From positions 1 to 64,000 of the forward strand of contig NZ_FNAQ01000005.1 in assembly GCF_900101955.1 (NCBI RefSeq): a stretch of 64,000 nt of DNA, written 5' to 3'. The stretch is from Desulfuromonas thiophila. GTDB taxonomy: Bacteria; Desulfobacterota; Desulfuromonadia; Desulfuromonadales; Desulfuromonadaceae. The position numbers and the translations under genes were made by a program. The notes beneath the pieces are model-generated. The model was not told the DNA's origin. It saw only the letters and a list, made by a program, of their open reading frames with translations, and ran no database searches. The stretch's first letter is position 1. Each line of letters opens with the position of its first letter. This document shows, one piece after another, positions 57,732-64,000 of the stretch.

Positions 57732-58679
57732 TTATTTAAAAAGATCCTGGTTATCAGCCTCTAGTGGAGCAACCTCTGTAAATATAATTTTTGGCCTTTT
57801 TTCAGTAATATAGCCAGCCCTATCCATTCTACTAACTCTGCCTTTAACCAGGCATTTCAGGAAAAGGGCGTTTTTATGCCGCACAATGCTCCCGCTCGCT
57901 GGAATAATGGTAAGTATATGTCCGTCATAGCGAAAACCTAGGTTGTTAGCGTTCTCATTGCCCCTCGTTATATCTCCCTCTAGTTGAACATACTGGCCAT
58001 GAGTAAGCTCAGGGAACAAAACCTCATCCTGCTCTTCCTCATAGAAAATATATTTGTCTTTATAACTAATAGTCTCCTCCAAAAAACTCCCATTTTCAGA
58101 AACGCCAAACGTAAGCTGTCTCTCTTTTTCAATAATAATTGCCAATTCTTCCAAAATTTTTGAACTACATGTCGAGAACGCGTCAAGGTACTCTTTTGGA
58201 ACAAACAAATATTCCATTTCCTCATTTGGAATACCTATTTTATTGTTGTTGTCTTTAAATTTGACTTTTTCGAATTTTCTGTGGCGGGAATGACCTAAAT
58301 GTTTACAAATTTTTATAAACCATTGAACGCTTTTTATAGCTTTCACAAATGCTTGTTTAATGCTTGCATCTTTAAAATCATTCTTTGCCATTTCCGCTGC
58401 CGCTGCAGATGCGTAAGCTGTAGCGGCGAAACCGGCCCCGGCCATAATCCACTGGCCGATGTTCTCTGGGATGAGCGCCTCCCAAGACCCTTTTCTGATC
58501 TTTACCGGAATTTCATAGTTGTATTTGTCTAAATCGGGAAAATCTTGCCTAACAAAATGTCTCAAGGCCTCATCAAAACCAAGTAGGGCGCTGGCGGCTT
58601 TTCGTGCATCAAGAAATCCATCATCGACTAGTTTGCCGCTATACTTCATGTAACCTAAGACATTTTCATAAGATTTCAT
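57732..58679 (-). CDS. Cassette-encoded hypothetical protein (315 aa)
   Basis: MKSYENVLGYMKYSGKLVDDGFLDARKAASALLGFDEALRHFVRQDFP begins a helical domain. GSWEALIPENIGQWIMAGAGFAATAYASAAAAEM holds a possible membrane or amphipathic helix near 70-95. The C-terminal half (EVLFPELTHGQYVQLEGDITRGNENANNLGFRYDGHILTIIPASGSIV) looks like an OB/beta domain. AT-rich compared with the chromosome. The layout resembles uncharacterised proteins of defence-like loci; no function is claimed. Confidence 0.7.
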   Translation of the reverse strand: MKSYENVLGYMKYSGKLVDDGFLDARKAASALLGFDEALRHFVRQDFPDLDKYNYEIPVKIRKGSWEALIPENIGQWIMAGAGFAATAYASAAAAEMAKNDFKDASIKQAFVKAIKSVQWFIKICKHLGHSRHRKFEKVKFKDNNNKIGIPNEEMEYLFVPKEYLDAFSTCSSKILEELAIIIEKERQLTFGVSENGSFLEETISYKDKYIFYEEEQDEVLFPELTHGQYVQLEGDITRGNENANNLGFRYDGHILTIIPASGSIVRHKNALFLKCLVKGRVSRMDRAGYITEKRPKIIFTEVAPLEADNQDLFK

Positions 58680-58730
58680 TCGCCAACCTTTTATTTATCT
58701 GGGATCCTGAAAACATAACAACATTTAGCC

Positions 58731-58811
58731 AGATCCGCCTATCCCGCCAACAACCGCAGCCGATTTTTGCAACATGCTGAAAACAGGCGAAATAGAGAGA
58801 TAGGCGGATCT
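58731..58811. repeat. Inverted repeat, 13-bp perfect arms
   Basis: AGATCCGCCTATC (58731-58743) is the exact complement of 58799-58811, with a 55-base interval in which CCGCC and GGCG can extend the stem. It could be the end structure of the array, a MITE-like element or a divergent recombination site. Confidence 0.65.
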
Positions 58812-58951
58812 ACCTATCTCTCTTGAACACTTCGTCATGCTGCTCTGCCTGGCAGAAACCTGCCTGCCCCGCCCTGCTTTCGTGGTTAGCACACACATAC
58901 AAACAAAGTCAATTCTTATGTGCTTGTGTAAATTGTTTTTGCTTGAGACAC

Positions 58952-58982
58952 AAAAAAAGCCCCCGGCGAGATGCCGGGGGCC
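58952..58982 (-). terminator. Intrinsic terminator after BRO fragment
   Basis: A 9-bp GC stem (GCCCCCGGC / GCCGGGGGC, loop GAGAT) is followed on the minus strand by seven T. It lies 8 bases after the BRO-fragment stop. Confidence 0.88.
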
Positions 58983-58988
58983 TGTCTG

Positions 58989-59468
58989 TTAATATCCGGA
59001 GTTGTGTCTTTCCACCTCAAGCATTTTACCGCCCGGAAGATCCTGCCAGGCATTGCTGGTGATGTCGTCAAGGATCTCCTTGGCTACGGGGAAAACCTCC
59101 CGGCTTGACCGCATGATGGCCGCTATCGCTTTCTTGGCGCGCCGCATCTCACCTTCGATAACGCGGCACTGCAGGAGCGCCTCATTGACCATCCAGAACG
59201 CGCTGGTTGTCGTCTGAAGGAAGGCGACAACCTCTTTCGACGTGGCTGGCCCCTGGGACTGGGTAACGAAGGAGTAGCTGCCGGTCTTGCGAATGGTCGG
59301 CAGCACCTCTGCCGTTACCCATTTTCGGAAGGGCTTTGCGGCCGGTTTTACCGGCAGTTGGAAACGGCCGGGCGGCTTCGGGTCGGAGAGCGATTTCTCG
59401 AAAAAATGTACCCCTTCCCCCTTCGGCCGGTCGGCTGGAGGGGGTTTTTTGGTCGCAAATTTGGTCAT
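58989..59468 (-). pseudogene. Truncated BRO-family antirepressor
   Basis: The 159-codon frame keeps the end of the Bro-N domain (KPAAKPFRKWVTAEVLPTIRKTGSYSFVTQSQG) and a C-terminal domain with WMVNEALLQCRVIEGEMRRAKKAIAAIMRSSREVFPVAKEILDDITSNAWQDLP. The first 45 residues (MTKFATKKPPPADRPKGEG...) are unlike Bro-N, so the DNA-binding half is lost. Bases 59221-59315 equal 1-95 exactly. It probably remains from an earlier prophage of the tRNA-Gly site. Expression is possible, given the intact frame and terminator. Confidence 0.7.
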
Positions 59469-59484
59469 AAATCCTAAAAATTAA

Positions 59485-59516
59485 AAAGCACCTAGGGGAT
59501 TTTCCACCTAAGTGCT
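59485..59516. terminator. Terminator downstream of tRNA-Gly
   Basis: AAGCAC-C-TAGG / CCTA-A-GTGCTT forms a stem with one mismatch. On the minus strand it is followed by TTTTTAATTTTTAGG and lies 8 bases past the tRNA CCA. It resembles the hairpin at 52781-52819. Confidence 0.7.
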
Positions 59517-59524
59517 TGATTTTA

Positions 59525-59599
<75 letters not shown>

Positions 59600-59672
59600 C
59601 TGAAAAAGTGGGCTGAGTATAAGGAAGCCCTGGTGCGATTGTCAACGGCTTTCACGCACCAGACGGGGTCGT

Positions 59673-60560
59673 TCAGCTATCAATGCGGATACTGGCATTC
59701 TGGCGCAGCTGTTCCACCCAGTCCTGCAGCAAACGGGCGCCGTTTTGCTCTTTGAGATAGGCGGCAATCTGATCGCGTACCTCCTCTAGTTCGAGATGGC
59801 GCGGCTCTTCGGCATCGGTGACCCGAATCAGGTGCAGGCCGAAGGGGGTTTCGACCACAGGACTGATTTCACCCGGTTTGAGGGCAAAAGCGGCTTCCTC
59901 GAAGGACTTGACCATCTTACCCTTGCCGAACAGACCCAGATCGCCTCCCTGGGCGGCGCTGGGGCAAGCCGAATGTTCGCGCGCCAGATCAGCAAAGCTG
60001 GCGCCGTCGAGTGCCTGTTGGCGCAGCGCAGCGATTTGCTGCTGGGCTTCGCTGGTGGTTTCCGGTGTGGTGCGAATCAGAATATGGCTGGCCCGGACCA
60101 TGGGTGATTTGCGCATCTTTTCCGGATGGGCGTGGTAGAAAGCGGCGATCTGTGCCTCGTCAGGCGGCGCTGCCTCGGCCAACTTGGCATCCGTGGCCTG
60201 ATTGACCGTCAGATCCTGCCGAATCATGCGGAAATAGGCCATGCGGTCGATGCCAGCTTTGGCGAGGGTAGCGTAAAACTCCTCCTCGGACGGAAAGTTG
60301 GCCCTGATGCTGTCGATCTGCTGCTGAACCGCGGTGTCATTGGCAATCTGCCCCTGGGCCAGGGCCTGCTGAAAGATCAGCTCACGAGCGATCAGACGTT
60401 CAACCGCCAGCTCCTGGATCTGCTCACGCTCGTTGGCATCAAGCTGATCAGCGGTTTTGCGGTGCAATTCCATGGCGTAACTTTGTACCGCGTTGATGAA
60501 ATCGAAATGACTGATGGGGCGGTTATTGACGACGATGGTTTTTTCCGGCACGAAAAACAA
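59673..60560 (-). CDS. Parvulin-type peptidyl-prolyl isomerase (SurA/PpiC-like)
   Basis: The 295-residue protein lacks a visible signal peptide (MFFVPEKTIVVNNRPISHFD). A SurA-like helical chaperone part (residues 10-150) precedes one rotamase domain: VRASHILIRTTPETTSEAQQQIAALRQQALDGASFADLAREHSACPSAAQGGDLGLFGKGKMVKSFEEAAFALKPGEISPVVETPFGLHLIRVTD. It would catalyse proline isomerisation. Without a signal it may be cytoplasmic, as in NifM/PrpA-type parvulins. Confidence 0.9.
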   Translation of the reverse strand: MFFVPEKTIVVNNRPISHFDFINAVQSYAMELHRKTADQLDANEREQIQELAVERLIARELIFQQALAQGQIANDTAVQQQIDSIRANFPSEEEFYATLAKAGIDRMAYFRMIRQDLTVNQATDAKLAEAAPPDEAQIAAFYHAHPEKMRKSPMVRASHILIRTTPETTSEAQQQIAALRQQALDGASFADLAREHSACPSAAQGGDLGLFGKGKMVKSFEEAAFALKPGEISPVVETPFGLHLIRVTDAEEPRHLELEEVRDQIAAYLKEQNGARLLQDWVEQLRQNASIRIDS

Positions 60561-60617
60561 CTCCTTGAAAAGCAGAGGGTTCCGGGTGAATTGGAAAAAT
60601 CCCGAATCCGTGGGAGA

Positions 60618-61424
60618 TCAGTTCGCGGGTGCGTAAGGCGCCAGGGCCTGACCTAAGACCGCGAACTCGGACAGATTGAGGGTTTCGCCTCGGCGTTGGG
60701 CATCAATGCCTGTTTCGTTTGCGACCCGGTCGATAGCGGCCGGGGCAAAGCCGGCCGCCTGCAGACAGTTGCGCAGGGTTTTGCGCCGCTGGGCAAAAGC
60801 AGCCTTGACCACACGATGAAAGAAGACTTCATCCGCGACCACAACCTGCGGCTGTGCCCAGGGGGTAAAATGCAACACCTCGGACCAGACCTTGGGTGCC
60901 GGGATGAAGGCACTGGGCGGTACCTGCACAACCGACCGGATGGCGAACGCCTGCTGAAACAGGACCGACAGGGCGCCATAGGCTGCGGTGGCCGGCGCGG
61001 CCCGCAACCGGTCGGCCACCTCCTTCTGGAACATCAGCACAAAACAGCTGAATAGCTGCCGGTGTGCCAGCATCTTGAACAGAACCTGACTGGAGATATT
61101 GTACGGTAGATTGGCAACCAGCTTGTAGGGTGGCCTTGTCAGCAGGGCCGGCCAGTCAAGGCGCAGTGCATCGCCGACATGCACCTGTAGCTGGTCGGTG
61201 GCGCGCTGTTGCCAGTAAGCTGCCAGATCGCGGTCGATCTCCATCAGCTGCAGCCGATCAACCCGTTCCAGCAGTCGCTCGGTCAAAGCGCCCTGCCCCG
61301 GTCCGATTTCGAGTACAGCGTCAGCGGGATGCAGGTCGGCAGCGGTCAAAATAGCTTCAATGATACGATGATCGCGCAGGAAGTTCTGGCCGAAGCGCTT
61401 GCGTGGCCGATGATCAACGGTCAT
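60618..61424 (-). CDS. rsmA: 16S rRNA dimethyladenosine transferase RsmA (KsgA)
   Basis: The 268-residue enzyme dimethylates two adjacent adenines near the 3' end of 16S rRNA. Start MTVDHRPRKRFGQNFLRD is chosen because GQNFL should be close to the N-terminus. SAM motif EIGPGQGALTERLLE, then MEIDRDLA, VHVGDALRLDW and the catalytic NLPYNISSQVL are present; the C-terminal helical domain includes AFAQRRKTLRNCL. The start overlaps the DUF2062 gene by 11 bases. Confidence 0.97.
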   Translation of the reverse strand: MTVDHRPRKRFGQNFLRDHRIIEAILTAADLHPADAVLEIGPGQGALTERLLERVDRLQLMEIDRDLAAYWQQRATDQLQVHVGDALRLDWPALLTRPPYKLVANLPYNISSQVLFKMLAHRQLFSCFVLMFQKEVADRLRAAPATAAYGALSVLFQQAFAIRSVVQVPPSAFIPAPKVWSEVLHFTPWAQPQVVVADEVFFHRVVKAAFAQRRKTLRNCLQAAGFAPAAIDRVANETGIDAQRRGETLNLSEFAVLGQALAPYAPAN

Positions 61425-61911
61425 GAGAGCGATGCTTCCGGAAGGGGCGCGGCCAGCGTGGCACACGCCAGGTTTTCAGAACAGGCAGCAGCCGCAACAC
61501 CAGCGCATAACTGATGGCAGCTGCCAGAATGGCGTGGATCAGGCTACCGAAACACAAAGGCAGCAGCAGATCGGCACCTAATTGCTGTAGACATTCCAAT
61601 GTCAGGCAACGGGGGAACTGCACCCGCGGCATATCCAGTAGAAACCGGCCGGTTTCGTACTGCGCCAGATAAAGAAAAGGCGCCGTCAACGGATTGCTGA
61701 TCCAGACACCGAGAGCGGCGGCCAGTTTGTTCTGGCACAGCAGCAAAGCCAGCAACAGGGCCAGCAGCATCTGCACACCCAGGGTTGGCGTCATGCCAAT
61801 AAAAATACCCAGAGCGAATCCCCGAGCGATTTCATCAGGTTGGCCCCGCAACCGCACGAAACGTATCAACAACAGCTTGGCCTGTCGACTGATGCTCCAG
61901 TGTCGCCACAT
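61414..61911 (-). CDS. DUF2062 membrane protein
   Basis: The 165-residue protein starts MWRHWSISRQAKLLLIRFVRL. It has the DUF2062 pattern GQPDEIARGFALGIFIGMTPTLGVQMLLALLLALLLCQNKLAAALGVWISNPLTAPFLYLAQYETGRFLL with two to three membrane helices, and one more near the end (IHAILAAAISYALVLRLLPVL). The family's function is not known. It lies between tsaD and rsmA in one transcription direction. Confidence 0.88.
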   Translation of the reverse strand: MWRHWSISRQAKLLLIRFVRLRGQPDEIARGFALGIFIGMTPTLGVQMLLALLLALLLCQNKLAAALGVWISNPLTAPFLYLAQYETGRFLLDMPRVQFPRCLTLECLQQLGADLLLPLCFGSLIHAILAAAISYALVLRLLPVLKTWRVPRWPRPFRKHRSHDR

Positions 61912-61930
61912 GCGCCGGCTCCTGTCGGTT

Positions 61931-62962
61931 TCAGGGAGTGCCGGACGACCGGCTGGTGACCTGCTCGAGCGGCCAGACCGGGCGTGCATCAAACGAGCGA
62001 TACCCTGCTGCGCCCCCCTGCAGGCGGGCTTCGGCCGCTACCGCCAGCATGGCGGCGTTGTCGCCACAAAGCGCGGGAGATGGGAACACCACCTCCACGC
62101 CTTGCTGCTGCGCCAGGGCCAGACAGCGCTGACGCAGACCGGAATTGCAGGCCACACCACCAGCAATAACTATGCGCTCAAGCCGTTGCTGACGAGCGGC
62201 GGCAAAGGTTTTTTTGCTGAGCACTTCAACCACCGCCTCCTGAAAACTGGCAGCCAGATTGGCCAGATGCGGCGGCAGGGCCAGTTCCGGCTGTTTTTTC
62301 AGCAGGGTCAGGACCGCCGTTTTGATACCACTGAAACTGAAATCAAACCCCTCATGCTGCAACATCGGGCGCGGCAAGGCAAAGCGGCAGCCATCGCCCT
62401 GGGCCGCCAGTCGGTCGATGAGGGCACCACCGGGATAAGCCAACCCGCACATCTTGGCTACCTTGTCGAAGGCCTCACCGGCGGCATCGTCGAGGGTCTG
62501 GCCCAAAAGATGGTATTGGCCAAAACCCTCGACCCGATAAAGATGGGTGTGTCCGCCGGAAACCGCCAAGGCCAAGAAAGGAAAGGCCAGATCCCGCTCC
62601 AGCAACGGCGCCAGGATGTGACCTTCGATATGATGAACGCCCACCAACGGCAGTCCGGCACCCCAGGCAATGCCCTTGGCCAGCGATAACCCCACCAGCA
62701 GCGCACCTACCAGGCCCGGTCCCTGGGTTACCGCCACCGCCTCGATATCTGACAGGCAGACTCCCGCCTGTTGCAGGGCCTGTTCCACCACCAGCGGACC
62801 AGCTTCCAGATGTTGACGGGCCGCCAGCTCGGGCACCACGCCGCCATAGAGGGCATGGATATCCACCTGAGAGGACACAATGTTACTGAGAATATGGCGA
62901 CCGTCGCAGACGACGGCCGCCGAGGTTTCATCACAGGAAGATTCGATGGCGAGAATCCGCAT
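61931..62962 (-). CDS. tsaD: tRNA t6A threonylcarbamoyltransferase subunit TsaD
   Basis: The 343-residue ASKHA-fold protein makes N6-threonylcarbamoyladenosine at A37 of ANN-decoding tRNAs with TsaB and TsaE. Signatures: MRILAIESSCDETSAAVV, the metal site VGVHHIEGHILAPL (His near 110 and 114), AVSGGHTHLYRV, DDAAGEAFDKVAKM, FSFSGIKTAVL and VIAGGVACNSGLR. The length is normal. Confidence 0.97.
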   Translation of the reverse strand: MRILAIESSCDETSAAVVCDGRHILSNIVSSQVDIHALYGGVVPELAARQHLEAGPLVVEQALQQAGVCLSDIEAVAVTQGPGLVGALLVGLSLAKGIAWGAGLPLVGVHHIEGHILAPLLERDLAFPFLALAVSGGHTHLYRVEGFGQYHLLGQTLDDAAGEAFDKVAKMCGLAYPGGALIDRLAAQGDGCRFALPRPMLQHEGFDFSFSGIKTAVLTLLKKQPELALPPHLANLAASFQEAVVEVLSKKTFAAARQQRLERIVIAGGVACNSGLRQRCLALAQQQGVEVVFPSPALCGDNAAMLAVAAEARLQGGAAGYRSFDARPVWPLEQVTSRSSGTP

Positions 62963-62994
62963 GCAGCACCGTTTCGCTCTAAAAAAAGTGAATA

Positions 62995-64000
62995 TCAGAG
63001 CAGATTGGCTGCCAGCTCCGCCAATCCGGAGCGCTCGCCGCGCGTCAGGGTGATGTGACCGGCAATGGACTGCTGCTTGAACTTTTCCACCACATAGGTC
63101 AGACCATTGCTTGACGCATCCACATAAGGGTTGTCGATCTGGTACGGGTCGCCAGTCAGCACTATCTTAGTGCCTTCACCGGCGCGGGTGATGATGGTTT
63201 TGATCTCGTGGGGCGTGAGATTCTGGGCTTCGTCCACCACCATGTACTGGTTGGGAATGGACCGGCCGCGGATATAAGTGAGTGGCTCAATCTCCATCAG
63301 ACCCATGTCCACCAGTTCCTTATAGCCGCGTTTGCGTTTGCCGCGTTCTTCCACGGCGCCGAGCAGCAATTCGACATTGTCGAAAATCGGCTGCATCCAG
63401 GGTGCCAGCTTTTCCTCGACGTCACCGGGAAGAAACCCCAGATCGCGGCCCATCGGAAACACCGGCCGCGAGACCAGCAGACGGTTGTACTGGGCCTCGT
63501 CGGCCGCTTTTTGCAGACCGGCAGCAATGGCCAGCAGGGTTTTGCCAGTTCCCGCCTTGCCGACCAGGGTCACCAGTTGGATGCGGCTGTCCAGCAGCAG
63601 ATCAAAGGCAAACTGCTGCTCACGATTGCGGGCATGAATCCCCCAGACGCTATCCTTGACCTGTTTCGCCAGTGGCAGGAGGCGCTTTTCATCGGCATGG
63701 TAGCGCACCAGCGCCGTGTGTGACGGATTGGTTTCGTCCACCAGTGTGGCGCACTGATTGGGAAACAGATCATCTTCGGCATAATCGAGATGGCCCTGGC
63801 CGTAGAAACGATCGATTTCCGTTGCCGGCAGCAGTTTTTCACAGTGACCGGAATAAAGATCGTCGATGGCGACCTTGTCAGACTGATAATCCTGAGCCTT
63901 AAGACCGAGAGCGTCAGCTTTGATACGCAGATTGGTATCCTTGGTGACAAAAATGACCGGGCAATCGCAGGACTGTTTGAGAGCCACTGCCGAGGCCAGA
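62995..64000 (-). CDS. PIN-PhoH family ATPase (PhoH2-like), 5' end beyond window
   Basis: The frame is open to the window's right edge, so the N-terminus is missing. The visible start (VIFVTKDTNLRIKADALGLKAQDYQSD) is the end of a PIN nuclease domain. The PhoH domain follows: Walker A TLVGKAGTGKTLLAIAAG, RPVFPMGRDLGFLPGDVEEKLAPWMQPI, Walker B YMVVDEAQNLTPHEIKTIITRAGEGTKIVLTGDPYQIDNPY and C-terminal TRGERSGLAELAANLL. PIN-PhoH proteins are RNA helicase-nucleases. Confidence 0.92.
   Translation of the reverse strand, partial: LASAVALKQSCDCPVIFVTKDTNLRIKADALGLKAQDYQSDKVAIDDLYSGHCEKLLPATEIDRFYGQGHLDYAEDDLFPNQCATLVDETNPSHTALVRYHADEKRLLPLAKQVKDSVWGIHARNREQQFAFDLLLDSRIQLVTLVGKAGTGKTLLAIAAGLQKAADEAQYNRLLVSRPVFPMGRDLGFLPGDVEEKLAPWMQPIFDNVELLLGAVEERGKRKRGYKELVDMGLMEIEPLTYIRGRSIPNQYMVVDEAQNLTPHEIKTIITRAGEGTKIVLTGDPYQIDNPYVDASSNGLTYVVEKFKQQSIAGHITLTRGERSGLAELAANLL

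Larger units (their letters stand above)
58680..58988. other. Gene-free gap at the right end of the cassette array
   Basis: The 309 bases between the last cassette gene and the BRO fragment contain no convincing gene. They hold a 13-bp inverted repeat (58731-58743 and 58799-58811) and a terminator. An ACATAAC at 58712-58718 resembles an attC core box, but no partner box with pairing arms was found. Confidence 0.5.

Overview
The window joins most of a temperate siphovirus-type prophage (left edge to about 39.67 kb) to a stretch of host chromosome (about 39.68-64 kb). Host genes are smpB, an RseC-like redox protein, an amidohydrolase, panC, panB, a 180-kDa-type NAD-glutamate dehydrogenase, two PilT-like ATPases, rsmA, tsaD and a PIN-PhoH protein. 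High GC, the giant NAD-GDH, tandem pilT genes and c-type small-protein neighbours suggest a Desulfuromonadales/Geobacter-Pelobacter-like deltaproteobacterium. This is inferred from gene content only, not from a search.

Prophage. Nearly everything reads on the minus strand, so transcription runs from right (early) to left (late). The right end is a switch region (37.43-37.61 kb) with divergent promoters. Rightward lie three small genes and a tyrosine integrase that abuts the 3' end of ssrA (tmRNA), the attachment site. Leftward come an HTH regulator, two ParB-like proteins, a Sak4-like ATPase with a DUF669-type partner, a DEAH helicase, an inserted HigBA-type toxin-antitoxin pair on the opposite strand, a Cas4/RecB-like nuclease, MazG, a primase-helicase, a second RepA-like ATPase, a repeat array that may be an origin, VRR-NUC and HNH nucleases and a frameshifted ParB-methyltransferase. 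The late operon follows: TerS, TerL, portal-MuF fusion, prohead protease, HK97 capsid, head-tail connectors, tail tube, G/GT frameshifted chaperones, tape measure, lambda L/K/J-like tip proteins and a lysis cassette. A BRO-type antirepressor runs off the left edge. The left attachment site lies outside the window.

The prophage carries a 14-bp palindrome of form TTCCC-N4-GGGAA at the switch and again near gene ends along the early and late operons, with two copies upstream of the antirepressor. I saw none in the host half. This looks like a distributed operator or stoperator network and is the main novelty candidate. Homopolymer G/C tracts sit in front of the antirepressor and in the methyltransferase gene.

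Host part. smpB and ssrA are adjacent. A run of minus-strand housekeeping genes leads to the pilT pair. Between a partial copy of a tRNA-Gly 3' end (52.82 kb) and the intact tRNA-Gly(CCC) (59.5 kb) lies a 6.7-kb island. It holds an IS5-type transposase remnant, an AcuI/YhdH-type reductase with a divergent HxlR regulator, and an AT-rich gene-cassette array with three recognisable integron attC sites and no integrase (a CALIN). It also holds a truncated BRO antirepressor whose DNA is identical over 95 bp to the prophage copy at the left edge. Beyond the tRNA are a parvulin-type isomerase, rsmA, a DUF2062 membrane protein, tsaD and the 3' part of a PhoH gene.
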